A program made the translations under genes and the position numbers. From JAQVXR01 sp050945755 (lineage in GTDB: Bacteria; Bacillota; Dehalobacteriia; Dehalobacteriales; Dehalobacteriaceae): a stretch of DNA of 64,000 nt. Under the pieces are notes generated by a model. The model ran no database searches and had not been told where the DNA came from. It was given only the letters and a program-made list of their open reading frames with translations. The stretch is from assembly GCA_050945755.1 (NCBI GenBank), contig JBMNTN010000003.1:5889-69888 (forward strand), in the 5' to 3' direction. Within the stretch, counting starts at the first letter, position 1, and the number at the start of each line of letters is the position of its first letter. Below, piece after piece: positions 8,674 through 15,847 of this stretch.

Positions 8674-9060
8674 CTATTTAACAGTCTTCTCTTTTTCAAA
8701 ATCAGCTATTTCAGTGATACTATTTGTTGCTGAATCTATGAAAACCACCTTGGGTTTATTTTCTCGCGCTTCTCTGTCATCCATCAGCCCGTAGGCTATG
8801 ATGATGACAATGTCTCCCGGCTGGACCATCCTGGCAGCTGCTCCATTTAAACAGATTTGACCGGACCCGGGTTCCCCGGAAATAACATAGGTCTCAAGAC
8901 GAGCCCCATTATTATTATTGACAACTGTTACTTTTTCATTTGGTAAGATATCTGCCGCTTCCATCAGTTTACTGTCAATGGTAATGCTCCCGATATAATT
9001 TAAATTAGCTTCAGTTACCCTTGCTCGGTGAATTTTAGATTTCATCATAATCCGAAACAT
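8674..9060 (-). CDS. panD: Aspartate 1-decarboxylase proenzyme
   Basis: Makes beta-alanine from aspartate for pantothenate synthesis. The 128-residue proenzyme self-cleaves between Gly24 and Ser25 (YIGSITID), producing the pyruvoyl group on Ser25. Other family features are the start MMKSKIHRARVT, NGARLETYVI around 50 and NGAAARMVQPGDIVIIIAYG around 71-90. It begins 3 bp after the panC stop, so the two are translationally coupled. PanC joins this product to pantoate. panB is not in the window. Confidence 0.97.
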   Translation of the reverse strand: MFRIMMKSKIHRARVTEANLNYIGSITIDSKLMEAADILPNEKVTVVNNNNGARLETYVISGEPGSGQICLNGAAARMVQPGDIVIIIAYGLMDDREARENKPKVVFIDSATNSITEIADFEKEKTVK

Positions 9061-9063
9061 TTG

Positions 9064-9909
9064 CTACACCTCCAGGATGATATTATCGATCAATCTGGTC
9101 CTTCCAAACCTAACAGCCAATGCAATAAGAATTTCTCCGGAAAGTTCTTCTACCGGCTGGACAGTTTTCCCGTCAACAATTTCTATATAATCAATGTCGG
9201 CCAGCGGTGCCTTGGAAATTAACTCTTTTAACTTTTCTTTAATTGTTGCCGCATCTCTTTCTCCTTGCGCCACCATGGATTTGGCAGCCTTCAGACTAGC
9301 AAAAAGCACCAGAGCTTGCCGCCGTTCCTCCGAATTTAGATAAACATTACGGGAGCTCATGGCGAGCCCATCATCTTCCCTGACAATGGGCACCCGGACA
9401 ATTTTCAGAGGCATATTTAAATCTTCTACCATCCGTTCGATGACAATTACCTGCTGAGCATCCTTCTGCCCGAAATAGGCAAAATCCGGCTGGGTAATGT
9501 TAAAAAGTTTTGCTACCACAGTGGCGACCCCACGAAAATGTCCCGGTCGGGAAGCCCCGCAGAGTCTCTCCGTTAAAGATTCTATCTGAATAAATGTGTG
9601 ATAGCCCTGAGGATACATGTCCGAAACCCGCGGCGCAAAAATCACATCCACTCCAACTTCTTTTGCTAAACCAACATCTCTCGTCAGATCCCAGGGATAT
9701 TCTTCATAGTCCTCTCCCAGCCCAAACTGAATCGGGTTGACAAAGATACTGGCAACAACGACATCACATTCCCTTTTTGCTTCTTTCATTAGCGTTAAAT
9801 GGCCTTTATGCAAATACCCCATCGTGGGTATCAGCCCCACTTTCTTTCCTTGTCTTTTCACGCTGAGAGCGTATTGCTGCATCTGAGCCGGACTATTAAT
9901 GATTTCCAT
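9064..9909 (-). CDS. panC: Pantothenate synthetase
   Basis: ATP-dependent ligase joining pantoate and beta-alanine through a pantoyl-adenylate, in the cytoplasm. It is 281 residues, the usual length. The nucleotidyltransferase signature is PTMGYLHKGHLTLM (28-41). Others are FVNPIQFGLGEDYEEYPW, RPGHFRGVATVVAKLFN around 130, YFGQKDAQQ and the KMSKS-like AMSSRNVYL near 183. It is the first gene of panC-panD. The terminator of the fol operon lies immediately upstream, so it should have its own promoter in 9951-10080, where I see none that is convincing. Confidence 0.97.
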   Translation of the reverse strand: MEIINSPAQMQQYALSVKRQGKKVGLIPTMGYLHKGHLTLMKEAKRECDVVVASIFVNPIQFGLGEDYEEYPWDLTRDVGLAKEVGVDVIFAPRVSDMYPQGYHTFIQIESLTERLCGASRPGHFRGVATVVAKLFNITQPDFAYFGQKDAQQVIVIERMVEDLNMPLKIVRVPIVREDDGLAMSSRNVYLNSEERRQALVLFASLKAAKSMVAQGERDAATIKEKLKELISKAPLADIDYIEIVDGKTVQPVEELSGEILIALAVRFGRTRLIDNIILEV

Positions 9910-9925
9910 CAGTTATCCCCCCAAT

Positions 9926-9950
9926 AAAAAAACCTTCCCCAAAAGGAAGG
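9926..9950 (-). terminator. Terminator of the folate operon
   Basis: Minus-strand stem CCTTCC/GGAAGG with a short loop and seven T residues, located between folK and panC. Confidence 0.8.
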
Positions 9951-10080
9951 CATCATAAACACCCGCATCATGTTCCTCCCGTCCCGGTCTTCATTGATCC
10001 AAGCGGTAAATTGTTAAAATAAATAAAGCATTATTCTCAAAGTATGTTTCCTTATCGGATGACATCTTTGCAAAACCATT

Positions 10081-10584
10081 TTACCACCGGTCGGGAGTTT
10101 TTACAAGAAAAACACTATCAGAATTTTCCAGACCATTTAATAGATCTTTTACCAATCCTAAAGAAGGAACAGACACAGTATTATCAATTTCATTTAAGGG
10201 AACCAAAACAAACCCTCTTTTATGCATCTCCGGGTGAGGAACAGTTAAACGGGGTAACAAAATAGTCTCCTGATTATAAAGCAGGATATCAATATCAATC
10301 GACCTAGGCCCCCAGTGAATTAATCTTTTCCTTCCCAAAGCAGTTTCTACTCCCTGAGTCTTGTCCAAAAGCTCCAGAGGAGAAAGAGATGTATCTACTT
10401 TTAAAACGGCATTTAAAAACCAGTCTTGATCCAGATAACCCACCGGATCTGTCTGATAGAGAGAAGATTTTGCCCTGATCCGTATTCCGGGAATTTTGCC
10501 AATCAGATAAACGGCCTTTTGCAAGTTATCTTCTTTGTCCCCCAGATTACTGCCCAAGCTTAAGTAGACCAAGTTTGAACTCAT
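10081..10584 (-). CDS. folK: HPPK, hydroxymethyldihydropterin pyrophosphokinase
   Basis: Transfers pyrophosphate from ATP to 6-hydroxymethyl-7,8-dihydropterin before dihydropteroate synthesis. The protein has 167 residues. Signatures are VYLSLGSNLGDKEDNL (6-21), SSLYQTDPVGY, WFLNAV and the pterin/Mg motif GPRSIDIDILLY (91-102), then VPHPEMHKRGFVL. Its start lies 38 bp inside folB. That overlap is long, but the N-terminal strand is needed for the fold, so I accept it. It is the last gene of folP-folB-folK. Confidence 0.95.
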   Translation of the reverse strand: MSSNLVYLSLGSNLGDKEDNLQKAVYLIGKIPGIRIRAKSSLYQTDPVGYLDQDWFLNAVLKVDTSLSPLELLDKTQGVETALGRKRLIHWGPRSIDIDILLYNQETILLPRLTVPHPEMHKRGFVLVPLNEIDNTVSVPSLGLVKDLLNGLENSDSVFLVKTPDRW

Positions 10585-10948
10585 CGTTTTTCACCCGCAT
10601 AATTTCTACCCTGGCTTCCAGGGTGCCCCCCGGCACAGGGGCTTCCGGTTTATCAATTATTACCTTAACTTTGGGTATTTCATAAAGGCGTAAAAGGGCA
10701 ACGGCTATCTCTTGGCCTAAAGCCTCAATTAAGTTGAAACTTTTTCCTTCGACGATTTCTTTTATCTCCCGGTAAATTTGTGCATAATTAATTGTATCCT
10801 CTAAATTGTCGGTAAGGCCGGCCTGAGTTAAATCAGTAAAGATCTCTACGCTGACAATAAACGGCTGTCCCACCGCTTTCTCTGCCGGCAGCACACCATG
10901 ATAACCATAAAATTTCATATCCCGCAGCACAATCTTATCCAATTCCAT
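10547..10948 (-). CDS. folB: Dihydroneopterin aldolase
   Basis: Cleaves 7,8-dihydroneopterin to 6-hydroxymethyl-dihydropterin and glycolaldehyde. Length 133 residues, slightly longer than the usual 120, with the extra at the C-terminus overlapping folK. The start IVLRDMKFYGYHGVLPAEKAVGQPF and the segment SFNLIEALGQEIA, which holds the pterin-binding Glu, are diagnostic. It begins directly after the folP stop, so translation is coupled. Confidence 0.95.
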   Translation of the reverse strand: MELDKIVLRDMKFYGYHGVLPAEKAVGQPFIVSVEIFTDLTQAGLTDNLEDTINYAQIYREIKEIVEGKSFNLIEALGQEIAVALLRLYEIPKVKVIIDKPEAPVPGGTLEARVEIMRVKNDEFKLGLLKLGQ

Positions 10949-12133
10949 TTACCTCCTGACCATAGCATCGGTCATTTTTACCACTCTCATCATTTCCTTG
11001 ACATTGTGCACCCGCACAATGTCAACGCCTTTGGCAATGCCCAAAGCAATAGTCGCCGCTGTTCCTTCTTCCCGTTCCGTGGCCGGAAGGTTCAGGGTTT
11101 GACCAATCATCGACTTACGGGATGTTCCCAAAAGAACAGGCTTTCCTAAAGATTTTAATTCATCCAAACGCTTCATTACCTCAAGATTTTGGTCCAAATC
11201 CTTACCAAAACCAATTCCCGGGTCAACAATGATTTTTTCAGTCGCCACCCCAGCAGATTCTGCAATCTGAATGCTCTTTCGCAAAAATAAAATCAGTTCC
11301 CCCATTAAATCATGGTATTCCGTCCCATTTTGGTTATGCATTAATATTACCGGACAGTCATACTCTGCGGCAACTTTGGCAAGTTCCGGCTCCCGCTGAA
11401 AACCCCAAATATCATTAATAATTGCCGCTCCTGCCTCCAAAGCCCGCCTTCCTACTTCCGCCTTGTAGGTATCAACAGAGATTGGTACATTAATTTGCGG
11501 CACCAGCTTTTTGAGCACCGGAATAATCCGTCTGAGTTCTTCCTCTGCCGCTACCTGGGTAAATCCGGGACGAGTAGATTCACCGCCAATATCAATAATA
11601 TCTGCGCCTTCCTCCACCAAACGCCTAGCATGTTCTACTGCCTTGTCTACCTGGTTATACTTACCCCCGTCAGAAAAGGAGTCAGGCGTAACATTGACAA
11701 TTCCCATCACATAAGTCCGTTCCCCCAAGTTTAAGGGACCGTTCACACAGTCTATCTTTTGCTTTTGATCTTTGGTAAGATTTGATATTAGGCTTTCCAA
11801 TTCATTAGCAAGCCGGGCAAGTTGAAAAGGCTGACCTTTCAGCTTAGCAATTAGCTTTCGGTATTGATATATAGTCCCCATTAAAAGTACAGATGTTTTG
11901 TCTACTTTGTGGGTAATCGTTTCCCGGTGCACAGCTGCTTCCCCACCTTTAGAAAGCATCTCCTGCTTTAATATGGCAGCGGCCGGGAGGGATAAATTAT
12001 CCAATTTTACCGTGATAAAAAGAGCTTTCGGCTGCATATATTTCTGCCCGCCCTCATCCGCTCCAATTTCCTTTAGATACTGTTTGGCTCTTGGCAAACT
12101 ATCTATCTTGACAAGCCTTGGATTAAAACCCAT
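10949..12133 (-). CDS. folP: Dihydropteroate synthase with an N-terminal extension
   Basis: Condenses hydroxymethyl-dihydropterin pyrophosphate with para-aminobenzoate and is the sulfonamide target. At 394 residues it is about 125 longer than the core enzyme. The TIM-barrel core starts at YVMGIVNVTPDSFSDGGKY (about 141-159), followed by DIGGESTRPG, ISVDTYKAEV, IINDIW and LLGTSRKS. The first 130 residues are a separate alpha/beta segment. I recall similar extensions in other Clostridia but know no function for them. It leads the folP-folB-folK operon. No pab genes are present. Confidence 0.95.
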   Translation of the reverse strand: MGFNPRLVKIDSLPRAKQYLKEIGADEGGQKYMQPKALFITVKLDNLSLPAAAILKQEMLSKGGEAAVHRETITHKVDKTSVLLMGTIYQYRKLIAKLKGQPFQLARLANELESLISNLTKDQKQKIDCVNGPLNLGERTYVMGIVNVTPDSFSDGGKYNQVDKAVEHARRLVEEGADIIDIGGESTRPGFTQVAAEEELRRIIPVLKKLVPQINVPISVDTYKAEVGRRALEAGAAIINDIWGFQREPELAKVAAEYDCPVILMHNQNGTEYHDLMGELILFLRKSIQIAESAGVATEKIIVDPGIGFGKDLDQNLEVMKRLDELKSLGKPVLLGTSRKSMIGQTLNLPATEREEGTAATIALGIAKGVDIVRVHNVKEMMRVVKMTDAMVRR

Positions 12134-12180
12134 TCCAATTACCTCTCTATAACAAAATTGAAAATGTCTTAAAAAACAAG

Positions 12181-12690
12181 TTAATAAACCAGGCCATCCT
12201 TGGCCTCCATCTCCGATAATTTATAACATTTATCTCTGACTTTGCACTGAATACAGTTTCGAGAAAGTTTATCCGCTCTGTAAAGAAGCTTTCCTAAGCC
12301 AAAGGTGTGCGGATCCCGGTGCTTCCGAATTGCTTCTAAAATAAATTCGATCTCCTTTTCGTTAAAACCTGCCTCTTTAAGAATCGGCCCTGCCAAAACC
12401 GCGCTTTCCTGTGCATGATCCAATGCTTTATTTTGATACTGAATCCATCTGCCAACATCATGAAGCAGCCCGGTTGCATAAATAATTTCTTTTGCCTGAT
12501 TAAAATTCAGCTCTTCTAATCCGGAAAAATTTTTCTTGCTCTCTAAATATAAAATATAGTATATCCTGGCAACATCTATGGCATGCTCCATTTGGTGACA
12601 ACAAAACTCCCGATGCACTTCCAGTTCTTTATTCAATGTTATATATCTTGCAAAATCGGGATGGGACATTATTGCCCGAACACGTTCCAT
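12181..12690 (-). CDS. HD-domain metal-dependent phosphohydrolase with a Cys cluster
   Basis: A 169-residue HD-superfamily protein. Metal ligands are visible as an early His (HQMEHAIDVARI, about 30-41), the HD doublet in TGLLHDVGRWIQY (about 83-95) and HAQESA. The C-terminal part carries CIQCKVRDKC, a metal-site-like Cys pattern not found in all HD proteins. The start is ATG 12690, behind GAGGGGGG. The substrate is unknown; HD proteins hydrolyse phosphate esters of nucleotides. It lies just upstream of folP in the same orientation, about 50 bp away, so it may share its transcript. Confidence 0.8.
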   Translation of the reverse strand: MERVRAIMSHPDFARYITLNKELEVHREFCCHQMEHAIDVARIYYILYLESKKNFSGLEELNFNQAKEIIYATGLLHDVGRWIQYQNKALDHAQESAVLAGPILKEAGFNEKEIEFILEAIRKHRDPHTFGLGKLLYRADKLSRNCIQCKVRDKCYKLSEMEAKDGLVY

Positions 12691-13004
12691 GTTGCTTCCC
12701 CCCTCTTTGCCCAATTAATTATATTATAACATCCCCTGTTTAGTAAACGCTAAATGAAACAACTACCCTAGAAAGAACATATTATCAACTCCACCAAAAT
12801 AATAAAAAAGGGAAGCCCTTTATTGAACTTCCCGAGAATTTTACGAACTATCGCTTCTTTATTTATGTTTTCTGATTTACACCTGTCTTTAAATAATACT
12901 TTGAAACACATTTCCTCTTGACAGCCAGCCGTTTTAATTAAACCGTTCCGTCATAATTTTATCCTAAGTCCGTAAAAAGGATCGCACTTTAGACAGAGGA
13001 AACA
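12691..13004. other. 314-bp intergenic region with a terminator and an NiaR-site-like 13-mer
   Basis: No gene is visible. It holds a minus-strand terminator at 12804-12833 and, at 12879-12891 on the plus strand, ACACCTGTCTTTA. That is an exact copy of a 13-mer found on the minus strand in the leader of the neighbouring membrane gene (14129-14141). Confidence 0.5.
12804..12833 (-). terminator. Terminator downstream of the EIIC-like gene
   Basis: Minus-strand stem GGGAAG/CTTCCC with a 12-base loop, followed by TTTTTTATT. It is about 170 bp past the stop of the membrane gene and upstream of the HD gene. Confidence 0.7.
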
Positions 13005-14012
13005 TTATATATCCAGTTTCATATCTCCAAATTTGATCCAGCCTTTCTTCCGCATAAACTCTGAAAAAATTAGCGTTAAGACTGCCGGTAAAATAAAGTG
13101 CAATACTGCCATTTTAATCATTACGGCGGTGGTAAAACCCATCGCTTCCAGAGTACCAAACTGTCCGACCAAACCGGATGTCCCCATTCCGGCTCCTTCC
13201 GGAACATTTGTCATTTTCATAATCGTTGTAGCCAGCGGACCCGTAATCGCACTCGCTAATGTAGGCGGTATCCAGATTAGTGGATTCTTGACAATATTGG
13301 GCACCTGGAGCATTGAAGTCCCCAAGCCCTGGGAAACTAAACCTCCCCAACCGTTTTCCCGAAAACTTGCTACGGCAAAACCAATCATTTGAGCACAACA
13401 TCCAACTGTCGCTGCTCCTGCGGCCAGCCCCCCGAGTTTTAACATGATCGCTAATGCCGCACTGGAAATGGGCAGTGTCAGCACCATCCCCATAATAACC
13501 GATACCAAAATACCCATAGGAATTGGTTGCCTTTCCGTAGCCCACATGATTAATTCACCTAACGAGGTCATCAGACGATCAATATAAGGTCCAATTAAGT
13601 AACCCGCTGCAACCCCGGCAATAATCGTCACCGCAGGCGTGATAATAATATCAACTTTAGTTTCCTTAGATACGAGCTTCCCAAATTCTGCTCCAAGCAC
13701 AGCAGCGATAAAAGCCCCGGCAGGTCCGCCCAATGTTGCCCCGGCCATCCCGGTTACAGTAGAAGAAAAAAGCACCAGGGGAGGAGCTTTTAAACCAAAG
13801 GCTACAGCAACACCGATAGCGGGTCCCATCATTCCCATAGCCTCTTTACCAAAACCAACTAAAAAATCTAGTCCTGTTCTTTCCCCTATTACTTTTAAAA
13901 TTAATCCCACAATTAAAGAACAAAATAAACCCAATGCCATGGCCCCTAGGGCATCAATAAAATACCTTTGAACGGAAAATTCAATATTTTTTTTGTGCAA
14001 AAACTCCTTCAT
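13005..14012 (-). CDS. PTS_EIIC-type integral membrane protein, possible nicotinate transporter
   Basis: A 335-residue membrane protein with about nine to ten hydrophobic segments and many Gly-rich turns, resembling the PTS_EIIC_2 family. No EIIA/EIIB domain or phosphorylatable Cys/His domain is seen. Motifs include FGKEAMGMMGPAIGVAVAFGLKAPPL and GPAGAFIAAVLGAEFGKLVSKETKVDI. The NAD-dependent repressor gene niaR lies directly upstream. The 5' leader contains a palindromic site that could bind NiaR, so import of niacin or a related precursor is the most economical guess. That is inference from context only. ATG 14012 follows GGGGGAGGG. Confidence 0.6.
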   Translation of the reverse strand: MKEFLHKKNIEFSVQRYFIDALGAMALGLFCSLIVGLILKVIGERTGLDFLVGFGKEAMGMMGPAIGVAVAFGLKAPPLVLFSSTVTGMAGATLGGPAGAFIAAVLGAEFGKLVSKETKVDIIITPAVTIIAGVAAGYLIGPYIDRLMTSLGELIMWATERQPIPMGILVSVIMGMVLTLPISSAALAIMLKLGGLAAGAATVGCCAQMIGFAVASFRENGWGGLVSQGLGTSMLQVPNIVKNPLIWIPPTLASAITGPLATTIMKMTNVPEGAGMGTSGLVGQFGTLEAMGFTTAVMIKMAVLHFILPAVLTLIFSEFMRKKGWIKFGDMKLDI

Positions 14013-14040
14013 TGTCCCTCCCCCAATCTCTATCCTATCC

Positions 14041-14156
14041 GTTTTTTTTCATGATTTATTTATAGCGGTTTTTAAATAAATCCCGCTATGGTGGGTAACA
14101 TCATTATTTAACCCGCCTTAGCCCTCGGTAAAGACAGGTGTCTTGTCACCCCTCGG
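14041..14156 (-). promoter_or_regulatory. Structured leader of the EIIC-like gene with a palindromic operator candidate
   Basis: The untranslated leader is about 170 nt. It contains the DNA palindrome AAGACA-GG-TGTCTT (14131-14144), a candidate NiaR site. Further down are two mutually exclusive RNA pairings: ATAGCGG with CCGCTAT (14062-14068 and 14083-14089), and GATTTATTTA with TAAATAAATC (14053-14062 and 14073-14082). They share bases, so the leader can switch between two folds or form a pseudoknot. I know no riboswitch class with this sequence. Confidence 0.5.
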
Positions 14157-14179
14157 AAAAAAATATGGGTTCACCCATA
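14157..14179 (-). terminator. Hairpin plus T-run after niaR, also the 5' end of the next transcript
   Basis: Stem TATGGG/CCCATA followed by seven T residues on the minus strand. For transcripts from niaR it is a terminator. It also lies immediately after the promoter at 14187-14215, so it may form a 5' stabilising hairpin on the membrane-gene mRNA. Confidence 0.65.
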
Positions 14180-14186
14180 CGTTTGA

Positions 14187-14215
14187 ATTATAAACCTGTA
14201 TTTTCGGCATGTCAA
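14187..14215 (-). promoter_or_regulatory. Perfect sigma-A promoter for the EIIC-like gene
   Basis: On the minus strand TTGACA (14210-14215) is separated by exactly 17 bp from TATAAT (14187-14192). A full-consensus promoter usually needs a repressor, which fits the palindrome downstream and the adjacent niaR. Confidence 0.88.
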
Positions 14216-14235
14216 TTATTTTGAATCTATAACCG

Positions 14236-14754
14236 CTACTTTTCCAACAATATTCCTTCCAATGCCAAATCCCGCTCAATATTCAAAAATACTTCGTCAG
14301 ATGGAACTTCCACACGATGAAGGTGGATACCGGATGTTAAAGCTGATAAAGGCTGCGCCCTGGTTTTTTGAAGATTAACAACAAAATTCCGTACATCACG
14401 GCGCGAAGCCAGCATGAGCATTCCTTTTAACTCACCATACAAGGGATGTTCTACGGAAACATCAATTACCTTCCCCCCGTTATCCACGAAAATATTTAAT
14501 TCCTTTTCCAAATCATCCCATCCGTGTTTACAGGCAATAGTTTTAATTAACTTTCCTCCTGTTAATGTTTGGACTAAGATATATCCTTGGGGAGTTGCCA
14601 CAATATCCTGCCCTGAAGCCCGTATTAAGGCAATATCTTGGACAATAACCTGGCGGCTGACGTTAAAACTTTTGGCCAATTCGCCGCCGGTTATCGGGAC
14701 AGAAGCATCTAAAAGAATTTCTAAAATCCTATTTCGCCTGTTAGCTCCGTCCAA
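14236..14754 (-). CDS. niaR: NiaR (YrxA), niacin-responsive repressor of NAD synthesis genes
   Basis: A 172-residue regulator. The N-terminal HTH_11 domain (1-60) contains ITGGELAKSFNVSRQVIVQDIALIRASG. The C-terminal 3H domain carries the conserved His of CKHGW, VEHPLYGEL and GIHLHRVE, which bind a metal and nicotinate in this family. Known members repress NAD synthesis and niacin salvage when niacin is abundant. It starts 10 bp after the thioesterase gene, so the two form an operon, and it precedes a putative transporter. No nad biosynthesis gene is in the window. Confidence 0.92.
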   Translation of the reverse strand: MDGANRRNRILEILLDASVPITGGELAKSFNVSRQVIVQDIALIRASGQDIVATPQGYILVQTLTGGKLIKTIACKHGWDDLEKELNIFVDNGGKVIDVSVEHPLYGELKGMLMLASRRDVRNFVVNLQKTRAQPLSALTSGIHLHRVEVPSDEVFLNIERDLALEGILLEK

Positions 14755-14764
14755 TTTTTACCAC

Positions 14765-15160
14765 CTAACCTTTTTTGCTCATACTTTTTGCCATAAACTT
14801 GTCCACCTGAACAACAAACCGCTCGTGCTCACCTTCCCCAATCTTCTCCACCTCGTCAAAAGCCTCTACTTTAAAAACCAGCCTCCTGCTATCAATCTGT
14901 ACCAACTCTGCCCTGGCTTTAACAGTCATCCCAATGGGCGTCGCTGCCAAATGCTTAACCCGTAATTCAATTCCTACGGTAGTGAATCCTGACGGCAACA
15001 ATGTATCTACTGCGCTTAAGGCTGCATTTTCAATTAAACCAATCATGGCCGGAGTAGCATAAACATCAATACTGCCACTACCGTATTTTTTTGCGGTGTT
15101 ATCCAATGTTACCGTATCCTGAACTTCTCCAATCAGACCAACTTTTAAATTTAAATCCAC
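14765..15160 (-). CDS. Hotdog-fold acyl-CoA thioesterase, FlK-like
   Basis: A 131-residue hotdog-fold protein closely resembling fluoroacetyl-CoA thioesterase FlK. The segments HLAATPIGMTV and DEVEKIGEGEHERFVVQVDKF align well. Thr36, Glu44 and His70 have the same spacing (8 and 26) as the FlK catalytic residues Thr42, Glu50 and His76. Fluoroacetate itself is unlikely to be the substrate; an acyl-CoA proofreading role is more plausible. The start is GTG 15160, behind AGGAGG. It is the first gene of a two-gene unit with niaR, and no metabolic link is obvious. Confidence 0.82.
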   Translation of the reverse strand: MDLNLKVGLIGEVQDTVTLDNTAKKYGSGSIDVYATPAMIGLIENAALSAVDTLLPSGFTTVGIELRVKHLAATPIGMTVKARAELVQIDSRRLVFKVEAFDEVEKIGEGEHERFVVQVDKFMAKSMSKKG

Positions 15161-15397
15161 TATTTAATTCCCTCCTTTTAGTCTTATTTTATATCATATG
15201 TTAATTAATGGTATTATGCAAGAGGGTGGAAACAGTCTCAAAACAAATTTGTCCGGTTTGCTGTTTCGCACTAGGAATAGGATTGGGGCTTGCTTGAACG
15301 TATCGAATTTGCGCCAATCCCCCTCCCCCAAGCCCTTGTCTTAGGGCACAAAACTTAAATACCTTTCCAGATAGTCTGAAACCGCCTTTCGGCGGTT
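15161..15397. other. Structured non-coding gap between ndk and the thioesterase gene
   Basis: About 240 bp without a credible gene. It holds GC-rich inverted segments: GGATTGG with CCAATCC (about 15272-15325) and GGGCTTG with CAAGCCC nearby. These could fold into a hairpin on either strand. The only frame here is short, lacks a ribosome site and has no recognisable content. The function is unknown. Confidence 0.4.
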
Positions 15398-15399
15398 TC
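15378..15399 (-). terminator. Nine-base-pair GAAA-loop hairpin at the ndk stop codon
   Basis: GAAACCGCC and GGCGGTTTC pair around a GAAA loop on the minus strand. The stem begins inside the ndk stop codon. No T-run follows, so it may protect the 3' end of the ftsH-ndk mRNA rather than terminate transcription. Confidence 0.55.
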
Positions 15400-15847
15400 A
15401 TTCGTAAACCCAAGTATCAATTGTTTTTTCATATTTAAGAACTTCGTGAGGTTGAAAATAAATAGCTATTTCCCGCCGAGCACTTTCCGGTGAATCGGCC
15501 CCATGGATAATATTTCGACCAATGTCCAGCCCGAAAGCGCCTCGAATTGAACCAGGATCAGCTTCCGCAGGATTGGTTACACCTAGTAGCTTTCTGGCTA
15601 CGGCTACAGCATTATTTCCTTCCCATACCATTACTACAACCGGACCGGAAGTTATATATGCGATCAAACCCTCATAAAACTTCTTGCCAACATGCTCCTT
15701 GTAGTGCTCTTCAGCTGTTGCCCGGTCTATTTTAATAAATTTCATTCCCGCCAATTTTAAGCCTTTTTGTTCAAACCGTCTGATGATCTCACCGATAAAA
15801 TTACGTTGTACCCCGTCGGGTTTGATCATAACAAAGGTTTGTTCCAC
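15398..15847 (-). CDS. ndk: Nucleoside diphosphate kinase
   Basis: Balances nucleoside triphosphate pools by phosphotransfer through a histidine. The protein has 149 residues. Signatures are the start TFVMIKPDGVQRNFIGEII, GPVVVMVWEG around 75 and the active-site His in GRNIIHGADSPESA (about 110-123). The start is GTG 15847, with AGGAGG eight bases upstream. It lies 47 bp inside the 3' end of ftsH, an unusual overlap that suggests coupled expression. The gene is not part of the B. subtilis order at this place. Confidence 0.96.
   Translation of the reverse strand: MEQTFVMIKPDGVQRNFIGEIIRRFEQKGLKLAGMKFIKIDRATAEEHYKEHVGKKFYEGLIAYITSGPVVVMVWEGNNAVAVARKLLGVTNPAEADPGSIRGAFGLDIGRNIIHGADSPESARREIAIYFQPHEVLKYEKTIDTWVYE

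Noticed and set aside
15201..15413. 70-codon minus-strand frame after ndk
   Set aside because: It overlaps the ndk stop and hairpin, has no ribosome site, and its translation (Gly/Pro/Gln-rich) looks non-coding.
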